This document shows positions 1 to 5,156 of a stretch of DNA of 6,491 bases, one piece after another. Under the pieces are notes generated by a model that searched no databases, was not told the DNA's origin, and saw nothing but the letters and a program-made list of their open reading frames with translations. Position 1 is the stretch's first letter. Each line of letters starts with the position of its first letter. The stretch spans positions 1-6,491 of the forward strand of contig JAQBVK010000140.1 in the NCBI GenBank assembly GCA_027623585.1, in the 5' to 3' direction. The position numbers and the translations under genes are program-made. The stretch is from Planctomycetota bacterium. Lineage in GTDB: Bacteria; Planctomycetota; UBA1135.

Positions 1-1084
1 TGCCGCTGCGGTGCAAGAAAAGTTGCCGCAAACTGACTTCCGCAGCATTGGGCAGCCGCGCATATCCATCGAGATCACCGAGGTATTTTGCCAAGGGATC
101 GTCGAGCGCGAGCGCGCCTTCCGCGACGAGTTGCAGCACCACCGCAGTGACGAAGGTCTTGCCAACGCTTCCCCACAACATGCGATCCTCCGGCAGCAGG
201 GCGTCATCCCCCCCCCTTTCTCGCACGCCGACCGCCACGCATCCGCCGGCGCGGCCGTCCGCCCAGCTCCATCCGAACAGTAGCCCCGGGAAACCCTGGC
301 TGGCGCGGCGTTCTTCGTACACGGCGCGCACGCGTTCGGCGCTCTCGCGCTCGGAGTCGATCCCGTGCTCCTGCAGGCGCGCATAAGCCGTCGCGAACTC
401 CTCGCCCTGCGAGACCGCTTCGAGCAGCGTCGCCACGGCCGTCGGGCCGCCGGCGCGCGCGAGCCAGTGCTGTACCACGCGCTTGGCGACGATCAGCGCA
501 TCCTCACCGCCGGCGCCTTGGAACGCCGTGTGCGACGCGTAGGCATCGAGCGCGTCGGTGAAGCCGCCGTCCACCGCTGCGGGATGCAAGAAAGGTCGCA
601 GATCCACCTGCGTGCAGATCCCTTCGTCGAACCACGCCGGCAGCGCGTGCCAAGCCGCGAGTCCGAGTCGTGCTTTCAATTCAGCATGAAGATGGCCATG
701 TGCGATCAAGTCCGGTTCGACGCCGCGCGGTCCGACGTAGATGAACTTTCCGCCGTCCTCCGCGCTGTTCTGCACGAAGTGGTTCGAGAGTCCAAGGCTG
801 GCGTGGAGGCCGATCTCGTCCACGACGATGACCTTGGCTTCGTGGCGCAGTCCGCCGATCCAGGAGTCGGCACGCGCGCGGCCGGCGTCGAGCGCCGCGA
901 GAACCTGAACGCGCTCGACTTCGCTCAGCGCTTCGCGCAGGAAAACGCCGGACCGCACTTCGTCGAACTCAGTGAGGAGAAACCACTCGCGGCGAAATTC
1001 GTGGCGGAAGGGACCAGCCACCGCCGCCGCCCCGGCAAGAAGGAGCACGCCGGTCAGGGCGAGGAACTTGTGCTTGGGCGTCAC
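1..1084 (-). CDS. Degenerate gluzincin-like domain fused to beta-lactamase-family serine hydrolase (C-terminus beyond the window)
   Basis: The minus-strand frame is open from GTG at 1084 to the left edge, giving 361 visible residues. GTG is the only plausible start: an in-frame TAA lies about 30 bases upstream with no other start codon between, and the nearby ATG (1089-1087) hits a stop after one codon. Residues 7-24 are a hydrophobic signal peptide or membrane anchor. Residues about 80-260 resemble the small zinc-peptidase families with an AHELxHAEL helix followed by LPxWFxEG. Here the helix reads AHGHLHAEL (127-135) and the second motif LPAWFDEG (148-155). H129, H133 and E154 could still bind a metal, but the general-base Glu of HExxH is Gly130. 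From about residue 268 a class C beta-lactamase/penicillin-binding-like domain (PF00144 type) begins, with the nucleophile motif SVGK (S306, K309) and the typical LVAEGALALDDPLAKYL stretch. The later Tyr and HxG-type motifs lie outside the window. Substrate is unknown; action outside the cytoplasm is inferred from the N-terminus. Confidence 0.85.
   Translation of the reverse strand, partial: MTPKHKFLALTGVLLLAGAAAVAGPFRHEFRREWFLLTEFDEVRSGVFLREALSEVERVQVLAALDAGRARADSWIGGLRHEAKVIVVDEIGLHASLGLSNHFVQNSAEDGGKFIYVGPRGVEPDLIAHGHLHAELKARLGLAAWHALPAWFDEGICTQVDLRPFLHPAAVDGGFTDALDAYASHTAFQGAGGEDALIVAKRVVQHWLARAGGPTAVATLLEAVSQGEEFATAYARLQEHGIDSERESAERVRAVYEERRASQGFPGLLFGWSWADGRAGGCVAVGVRERGGDDALLPEDRMLWGSVGKTFVTAVVLQLVAEGALALDDPLAKYLGDLDGYARLPNAAEVSLRQLFLHRSG
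208..216. repeat. Nine-base homopolymer (C9 on plus, G9 on the coding strand)
   Basis: A run of nine C on the plus strand is read as AGG GGG GGG GAT (Arg-Gly-Gly-Asp, residues 290-293) in the minus-strand fusion gene. I checked the frame on both sides: with nine G the gluzincin-like and serine-hydrolase halves are in one frame, so no frameshift is present in this sequence. A gain or loss of one G would separate the catalytic SVGK from the N-terminal half. Confidence 0.9.
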
Positions 1085-1131
1085 GCCATGGATTCTAGTC
1101 GCGAAGCGCGTCCCTTAGACTCCGCTCACCC
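1085..1131. promoter_or_regulatory. Short divergent intergenic region
   Basis: These 47 bases separate the GTG of the minus-strand fusion gene from the ATG of the plus-strand Rieske gene. Any promoters for both must lie here or inside the opposing coding sequences. I find no convincing -35/-10 pair, no dyad, and no Shine-Dalgarno sequence in front of either start. Confidence 0.4.
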
Positions 1132-2208
1132 ATGACGCGCACGCCCCGCGCCGGCCTGCACGCGACGCTTCCTGCCACCGCTTACTCCGGCCGTGAGGAG
1201 TGGGAGTCCGACCGTGAACGCGTCTTTGCGCGCGCATGGCAGCCATTGGAGCCGGGCCAAATTCCGAGCCAGCCCGGTAGCGCGCAGCCGTGCGTTCTGT
1301 TGCCCGGCTTCCTGGATGAACCGCTCTTGCTGACGCGCGACGCCGAAGGCGCCCTGCACGCGCTCTCCAACGCGTGCACCCATCGCGGCGCGATGGTCTG
1401 TCCGGACTCCGTTCAAGCCCGCGAACTGCGCTGTCCCTATCACGGACGCCGCTTCGGACTTGACGGCCGCTTTCGCGGCGCCCCCGGCTTCGAGAACACT
1501 CTGGATTTCCCCCGCGCCGAGGACGACCTGCCGAGGGTCGCGATCGAAGCGCTCGGGCCGCTGCAGATGATCGCGCTCGCCCCCGCACAGGGGGCCGCCG
1601 ATTGGGGCGCCGCTGCGAGTGAACGCTTCGACGCGCTCGGATGGAGCGCTTTTCGACACGATCCCGCGGGCGAACGGAGCTTCCCTCTCCGCGCGAACTG
1701 GGCGCTCTACGTCGAGAATTATCTCGAGGGCTTTCACGTGCCCTTCGTCCACCCTGAGCTGTCGCGCGCGCTCGACCTGTCCCGCTACACGACCCAGGCG
1801 GTCGCGCACGGCGTGCTGCAAGTCGCGGAGGCGCGGGACGGCGAAGCCGCGATCGAACCGCCGGCCGGACATCCGGACCACGGCCGTCGCGTCGCGGCTT
1901 GGTATCTCTGGTTGTTCCCGAACTTGATGCTCAACGTGTATCCGTGGGGACTCTCGCTGAATGTCATTGAGCCACGCGGTCCACTGGAGAGCGTCGTTCG
2001 CTATCACCGTTTCTTGCGCGATCCGCGCCTTCTCGAGCAAGGGGCGGGCGCCGGGCTCGATCAGGTCGAAGGTGAAGACCAAACCGTCGTCGAGTCGGTG
2101 CAGCGCGGCATCCGCTCACGGCTTTGGCGCGGCGGCGTGCTCTCGCCGCAACACGAGCAAGGAATCGCGCGCTTCCACGCGCTGTGGTCCGAGGCGCGCC
2201 GGCTCTGA
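1132..2208 (+). CDS. Rieske [2Fe-2S] non-heme iron oxygenase, alpha subunit
   Basis: This 358-residue protein is of normal length for a ring-hydroxylating/choline-monooxygenase-type oxygenase alpha subunit. Such enzymes insert oxygen into an organic substrate using electrons from a separate reductase. The N-terminal Rieske domain has the paired cluster ligands C82-T-H84 and C101-P-Y-H104. The usual Trp after CPYHG is Arg (CPYHGRRF), a variant I recall from a subclade. The catalytic domain has the mononuclear iron motif ENYLEGFHVPFVH: H202 and H207 are ligands and E199 sits where the Rieske-to-iron bridging acid is found (Asp205 in naphthalene dioxygenase, Glu in CntA). D316 in GEDQ is the likely third ligand. 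The ending (VQRGIRS, then SPQHEQGIARFHALW) is typical of the choline monooxygenase/CntA/GbcA-like branch. The ATG follows the divergent gap without a visible ribosome binding site. No reductase, ferredoxin or beta subunit lies nearby. It is the only plus-strand gene and ends 7 bases from the convergent receiver gene. The substrate cannot be told from sequence. Confidence 0.92.
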   Translation: MTRTPRAGLHATLPATAYSGREEWESDRERVFARAWQPLEPGQIPSQPGSAQPCVLLPGFLDEPLLLTRDAEGALHALSNACTHRGAMVCPDSVQARELRCPYHGRRFGLDGRFRGAPGFENTLDFPRAEDDLPRVAIEALGPLQMIALAPAQGAADWGAAASERFDALGWSAFRHDPAGERSFPLRANWALYVENYLEGFHVPFVHPELSRALDLSRYTTQAVAHGVLQVAEARDGEAAIEPPAGHPDHGRRVAAWYLWLFPNLMLNVYPWGLSLNVIEPRGPLESVVRYHRFLRDPRLLEQGAGAGLDQVEGEDQTVVESVQRGIRSRLWRGGVLSPQHEQGIARFHALWSEARRL

Positions 2209-2215
2209 GCGCGGA

Positions 2216-2590
2216 TCAGCCGTTCTTGATGCCGAGCAGAGGCTCGATCGCACCGATCAGTTGCTCGCGCGTAAACGGTTTGCGCAGCGTTGCGGAGGCG
2301 CCGAGCATCTTTGCGGCGTGCAAATAGAAGTCCGCGCCGACCACTCCCGAAATCGCAAGCACCGGTAGCTCGGAGCGCAATTTGCGCAGCGCTTGGACCG
2401 TCTCGGCCCCTTCCTTCTCCGGCATCACCAGATCCAGCACCACCAACTCTACTTGTTGTTTGGCGAGCTGCTCCAGCGCCTGGACGCCGTTGGCTGCTTC
2501 GAAAACGGTAAATCCAGCCTCACGCAAAATAAGAGACGCGAGGCGCCGGACGTCTTCTTCATCGTCAACGACAAGAATGCGATGCGTCAT
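2216..2590 (-). CDS. Stand-alone CheY-like response regulator receiver
   Basis: This 124-residue protein is a single receiver domain with no output domain. The acidic pocket is D9-D10, the phosphoacceptor is D53 (in LVVLDLVMP), the switch Ser is S81 (in AISG), and the conserved Lys is K104 followed by P105 (LRKPF). All catalytic positions are present, so it should accept phosphate from a histidine kinase. I chose ATG at 2590, which puts the ILVVDDE strand directly after the N-terminus. A TTG at 2626 in the same frame would add 12 residues and overlap the upstream gene by 11 bases. No Shine-Dalgarno is evident for either start. The gene follows the PepE-like gene by 25 bases and is probably cotranscribed with it. 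It converges on the Rieske gene with only 7 bases between stops and no visible hairpin terminator. No kinase is in the window, so its partner and target are unknown. Confidence 0.92.
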   Translation of the reverse strand: MTHRILVVDDEEDVRRLASLILREAGFTVFEAANGVQALEQLAKQQVELVVLDLVMPEKEGAETVQALRKLRSELPVLAISGVVGADFYLHAAKMLGASATLRKPFTREQLIGAIEPLLGIKNG

Positions 2591-2615
2591 GGATTCAATC
2601 CGGTCGACCGAGAAA

Positions 2616-3356
2616 TCATTCCGCAAAAGGCAACTCGAGGTCGCAGGGGGCGACGAATTCCTGCACTTCCGATCCGGGCCCGATCAGCCGAGCCTTTTCA
2701 AACGCTAGTTTAAACCTTCCTTCCTCGAGAGTCAAGATCGCGCCTTCACGCAGTCCGAGCACCGGGCCGGCATTTTCCTCCAGGAACTCGCTGATGCGCT
2801 CGTCGCGGGTCTCACCGCAGTGCGCCGTCCATCGGCCAGGGTCATCCTCGATCTGCACCGGGCCGGAGTAGTAATGGGGATTGATTTGGAAGGCGATCAA
2901 GCCAAGTGCTCCGAGCCCCTGCGGCGGCTCCACGATCGGCATGTCATTGGTGGTCCGAATGCTTGGACAGGCGAGATTGGTGCCTGCGCTGACACCCAAG
3001 TACGGCATTCCTCCGCGCACGCGCCGACGGATCGGATCGAGGAGCCCATGTCGCTGCATCGCTGCGAGCAGGCGGAAGCTGTTGCCGCCGCCGACGTAAA
3101 TGCCGTCGGCTTCCTCCACGGCGCGCCGAGGATCCGCCGTGCGATGGATGCCCTCCAGGACGATTCCTGCGGCGAAACCGCGCTCGACGACCGCGCGCAG
3201 ATAGGCATCGCCATCGCGCAGCGCCCACGGCACGAACAGCACGCGCCGACAGCCTGCGAAAAGCGCTTCGAGCGCCGACTGAAAAGCGGCGAGTCGCTCC
3301 GGCGTGCGGATGCCGCCGCTACAGAGCGTCAGTCGGGTCGAGTCGGTTGAGCTCAA
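2616..3356 (-). CDS. pepE: PepE-like peptidase (family S51, alpha-aspartyl dipeptidase type)
   Basis: This 246-residue protein is slightly longer than typical dipeptidase E (about 230). Family members are cytoplasmic serine peptidases with a class I glutamine-amidotransferase-like fold; the best-studied cleaves Asp-X dipeptides. Landmarks are the GGGNSFRLL loop (89-97), the nucleophile elbow GVSAGTN with S123, then ACPSIRTTNDMPI carrying D138, FQINPHY carrying H161, and GETRDERI (181-188). S123, D138 and H161 match the spacing of the Salmonella PepE triad (S120, D135, H157) within one residue. There is no signal peptide. The first start is TTG at 3356; no ATG occurs before residue 100. The TTG is supported by its TTGA overlap with the stop of the upstream 41-codon gene, which suggests translational coupling. 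The receiver gene follows after 25 bases. A cyanophycinase or other S51 specificity is less likely given the strong PepE motifs, but substrate is not proven. Confidence 0.9.
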   Translation of the reverse strand: MSSTDSTRLTLCSGGIRTPERLAAFQSALEALFAGCRRVLFVPWALRDGDAYLRAVVERGFAAGIVLEGIHRTADPRRAVEEADGIYVGGGNSFRLLAAMQRHGLLDPIRRRVRGGMPYLGVSAGTNLACPSIRTTNDMPIVEPPQGLGALGLIAFQINPHYYSGPVQIEDDPGRWTAHCGETRDERISEFLEENAGPVLGLREGAILTLEEGRFKLAFEKARLIGPGSEVQEFVAPCDLELPFAE

Positions 3357-3478
3357 GACCCGGATCGGCGCGCGCGGAAGACTCGCACTCCGGCACGAGC
3401 CGCCCAGCCCATCAGAATGCCCAGAACAATCGCGCCGAGCAGCGGTCCGGCCTCATGGCTGATGAGGTGAAGCAACAT
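3353..3478 (-). CDS. Small single-pass membrane protein, 41 residues
   Basis: An ATG at 3478 opens a 41-codon frame ending in TGA at 3355-3353. The protein starts MLLHLISHEAGP, has one hydrophobic segment at about residues 12-27 (LLGAIVLGILMGWAA), then a strongly basic tail (R28, R32, R35, R37, R38). That is the pattern of a single membrane helix with the positive tail in the cytoplasm. It fills almost all of the otherwise empty stretch between the dehydrogenase-like gene and the PepE-like gene. Its TGA overlaps the PepE TTG start by four bases (TTGA), as is common in translationally coupled pairs. I do not recognise a family. It could be a leader peptide controlling PepE translation, a small membrane partner, or a chance frame; the overlap and membrane pattern favour a real gene. 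Confidence 0.6.
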   Translation of the reverse strand: MLLHLISHEAGPLLGAIVLGILMGWAARAGVRVFRARRSGS

Positions 3479-3503
3479 GGCCGCCGATGTTAATCCGGCG
3501 CGT

Positions 3504-3525
3504 GCTCGCGCGGTTGGCGCGCAGC
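3504..3525 (-). terminator. GC-rich stem-loop just after the dehydrogenase-like gene
   Basis: The arms CGCGC (3507-3511) and GCGCG (3517-3521) pair perfectly around a GGTTG loop. GCT (3504-3506) and AGC (3523-3525) extend the stem past a one-base bulge. On the minus strand it begins about four bases after the TAG at 3531-3529. No T tract follows, so it is not a textbook intrinsic terminator. It could cause partial termination, stabilise the upstream mRNA 3' end, or be incidental in GC-rich DNA. Confidence 0.35.
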
Positions 3526-3528
3526 CTG

Positions 3529-5016
3529 CTAGTCGATCACTTCCGCAATGACGTTCGACTTGGCGCCGGACTCCACCGCTTGCACCCAGATCGTGCGGCC
3601 GAGGAATGCCCCCGGCACCGTCGCGTTCACGCTCATCACGCCGTTTCCGTTCGCGAGAGCAGCGGCTGCCAACTTGAGGCTGGCCAGATCCAAGTTCACG
3701 CCCAGGGCGGCGATGTGGACCTTACCGAGACCGCTGCATGAGAAGGCGACGTAGACCTGTCCGTTCGGCGCGCAACCGGAAACCTTCACCTGCGCGGCAA
3801 AGCCTGCCTGCAGGTCAGGCAACTGCAATCGCAGTCCGGCTGGAATCATTCGGTAGACCGATCCGGTCTGGTGACAGACGGCATAGATCTCGCCGGCATG
3901 ATCCTCGCCCCAACTCACGTTGCTGCACGCGGTGCCGCCGATCGAGGGGAGTTTCATGAAGACCTTCACGCCGGCCAAACCGCCGCCGCTCTGACCCAGA
4001 GAGATCACCTCGTTGCTGCATTGGTCACCAAAGAAGTAGCGGCCCTGCAAAGTCGCCATCTCGCGACCGCGGTAGACCAGGCCGCCGATGACCGCACAGC
4101 GCACGGTCAGGCCGATGAAGGAGTGCGCGTACTCGAAGAACGGCATCGTGATGCCGTTGGTCGCGCATCCCGGAGGCGCGTTGTAGCACTCGGTGCCCTC
4201 GACGATGTTCCAACCATAGTTTTCGCCGCCAACGCTGGTCCCCGATTGGAAGTCGATCTCCTCGAAACCGCGCGCGTTGACGTCACCGAGCCACAGATCG
4301 CCGGTGGCTTGGTCGATCGACATGCGGAAAGGATTGCGCATCCCCTTCGCCCAGATCTCCTCGCGCACGCCGGGTACTCCCACGAAGGGGTTGGTCGGCG
4401 GAATGCCGTAGTTCAAGCCACCGCTCGGATTGTCCACGTCAATGCGGAGGATCTTGCCGAGGATTACGTTGGGATTCTGCGCGTTGCCGAGCGGATCACC
4501 TTGAACCCCGCCGTCGCCCAGCGCGATGTACAGGTAACCGTCCGGACCGAAAGCCATGCCGCCGCCGTTGTGAATCTGAGCGGGTTGGGTGATGTGCAAA
4601 AGAATCAGTTCACTGTTCGGGTCCGCCAGATTCGGGTTGGCGGAGCGCTCATAGCGCGCGATCACGGTGTCCCCGGCGAGGTCGCTGTAGGTCACGTAGA
4701 AGTAACCGTTGTTGCCGAAGTCCGGGTGGAACGCGAAGCCGAGCAGGCCGGTGCTGCCGAAGGCGGAAACGCGCGCACGAATGTCGAGGTACGGCGTGCC
4801 GGTGAGCACGTCGTTCACGAGGACTCGGATGCGACCGTCCTGGAGTGCGATGAAGAGCCGCTCCGGGTCGCCTGGGCCGTGACCCACGGCGAGCGGGAAG
4901 AAGAGGCCAGAGACCACTTCCTCCGGGAAGAGCTCTTGGTCGGGATTTTGTGCCAGCACCGGGCTGACGGCGAGCAGAACGGCACCGAGCACCGAAAAAC
5001 GGCGGGAGGGAATCAT
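3529..5016 (-). CDS. Secreted PQQ-type glucose/sorbosone dehydrogenase-like beta-propeller with C-terminal accessory domain
   Basis: The 495-residue product starts at ATG 5016 with a clean signal peptide (MIPSRRFSVLGAVLLAVSPVLA, cut about 22). A TTG at 5073 would add 19 residues that spoil it. Residues about 30-392 match the GSDH/aldose sugar dehydrogenase family (PF07995 type; soluble GDH, E. coli YliI and human HHIP share the fold), whose enzymatic members oxidise sugars with PQQ and calcium. Family landmarks in order: LQDGRI (58-63), GLLGFAFHPDF (90-100), IHNGGGMAFGPDGYLYIALGDGG (148-170) with H149 at the catalytic-base position, GKILRIDVD (187-195), GMRNPFR (225-231) with R227-N228 where PQQ-contacting residues sit, GENYGWN, GRYFFGD and SWGEDHAGEIY. 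Six cysteines in the propeller (277, 284, 307, 333, 364, 381) suggest disulfides. Residues about 393-495 form an extra beta-rich domain ending IWVQAVESGAKSNVIAEVID. Its paralogue lies 140 bases upstream. Enzymatic activity is likely but not certain. Confidence 0.9.
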   Translation of the reverse strand: MIPSRRFSVLGAVLLAVSPVLAQNPDQELFPEEVVSGLFFPLAVGHGPGDPERLFIALQDGRIRVLVNDVLTGTPYLDIRARVSAFGSTGLLGFAFHPDFGNNGYFYVTYSDLAGDTVIARYERSANPNLADPNSELILLHITQPAQIHNGGGMAFGPDGYLYIALGDGGVQGDPLGNAQNPNVILGKILRIDVDNPSGGLNYGIPPTNPFVGVPGVREEIWAKGMRNPFRMSIDQATGDLWLGDVNARGFEEIDFQSGTSVGGENYGWNIVEGTECYNAPPGCATNGITMPFFEYAHSFIGLTVRCAVIGGLVYRGREMATLQGRYFFGDQCSNEVISLGQSGGGLAGVKVFMKLPSIGGTACSNVSWGEDHAGEIYAVCHQTGSVYRMIPAGLRLQLPDLQAGFAAQVKVSGCAPNGQVYVAFSCSGLGKVHIAALGVNLDLASLKLAAAALANGNGVMSVNATVPGAFLGRTIWVQAVESGAKSNVIAEVID

Positions 5017-5041
5017 CGAACTGAACTCAACGGAAGGGGCC

Positions 5042-5058
5042 AGAGGGTTCAGCCCTCT
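5042..5058. promoter_or_regulatory. Perfect dyad in the 5' leader of the dehydrogenase-like gene
   Basis: AGAGGG-TTCAG-CCCTCT has six-base perfect arms around five bases. It lies 25 bases upstream of the ATG at 5016. Without a T tract on either strand it is unlikely to be a terminator. An operator half-site pair or a leader-RNA hairpin are the simpler readings. Confidence 0.4.
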
Positions 5059-5059
5059 T

Positions 5060-5068
5060 AGGATATCA
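5060..5068 (-). promoter_or_regulatory. Possible extended -10 promoter element
   Basis: On the minus strand the sequence TGATATCCT resembles an extended -10 (TGnTATAAT, with four of six hexamer bases matching). It directly precedes the AGAGGG dyad, so initiation would fall inside that dyad, about 40 bases before the ATG. No good -35 hexamer is present at 17 bases. This is a weak inference. Confidence 0.2.
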
Positions 5069-5075
5069 CGCAATT

Positions 5076-5089
5076 CGCAGGTGCCTGCG
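5076..5089. promoter_or_regulatory. Perfect dyad CGCAGG-TG-CCTGCG, operator-like
   Basis: Two six-base arms in perfect inverted order with only two bases between them are too close for a good RNA hairpin but suit a dimeric DNA-binding protein. On the minus strand it lies upstream of the possible extended -10 element. I do not recognise the binding family. Confidence 0.3.
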
Positions 5090-5109
5090 GTGATTTAGAG
5101 CGTGCGGAG

Positions 5110-5134
5110 CTCCAGCGGGGCTGTGAAGCCGGAG
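5110..5134 (-). terminator. Weak stem-loop downstream of the right-hand dehydrogenase-like gene
   Basis: On the minus strand CTCCGGC (5134-5128) can pair with GCTGGAG (5116-5110), with one G-U pair and an 11-base loop, starting 22 bases after the stop codon. No T tract follows. It may be a weak or Rho-assisted end, or chance pairing in GC-rich sequence. Confidence 0.2.
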
Positions 5135-5137
5135 GCG

Positions 5138-5146
5138 CCCCCCCCC
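5138..5146. repeat. Second nine-base C/G homopolymer, non-coding
   Basis: Nine consecutive C on the plus strand lie 10 bases past the stop of the right-hand dehydrogenase-like gene, in the gap between the paralogues. It is the same length as the run at 208-216 but affects no reading frame. Confidence 0.9.
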
Positions 5147-5156
5147 GTCGGATGGC

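Noticed and set aside
208..216. A possible frameshift at the homopolymer, splitting the fusion gene into two genes.
   Set aside because: Counting the bases gives exactly nine C, and codon positions from the GTG at 1084 and from the SVGK motif agree, so the frame is continuous here.
365..1135. A 256-residue plus-strand open frame.
   Set aside because: It lies antisense to the fusion gene, whose minus-strand frame carries recognisable motifs and a signal peptide. The plus-strand product is Arg/Glu-rich with no known motif, typical of GC-rich shadow frames.
1126..2082. A 318-residue minus-strand open frame opposite the Rieske gene.
   Set aside because: The plus strand encodes all Rieske and iron ligands in one intact frame. 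The antisense product is low-complexity in character and has no recognisable domain.
2209..2215. A bidirectional terminator between the convergent Rieske and receiver genes.
   Set aside because: Only seven bases separate the stops and I could not find a paired stem with a T tract across the junction.
5042..5058. Intrinsic terminator for the right-hand dehydrogenase-like gene.
   Set aside because: The stem has only six pairs and no T tract follows on the minus strand; it is also about 100 bases past the stop and inside the leader of the next gene.
3871..5061. A 396-residue plus-strand open frame opposite the left dehydrogenase-like gene.
   Set aside because: The minus strand holds a full secreted propeller with family motifs and a paralogue next door. 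The long antisense frame is a codon-bias shadow.
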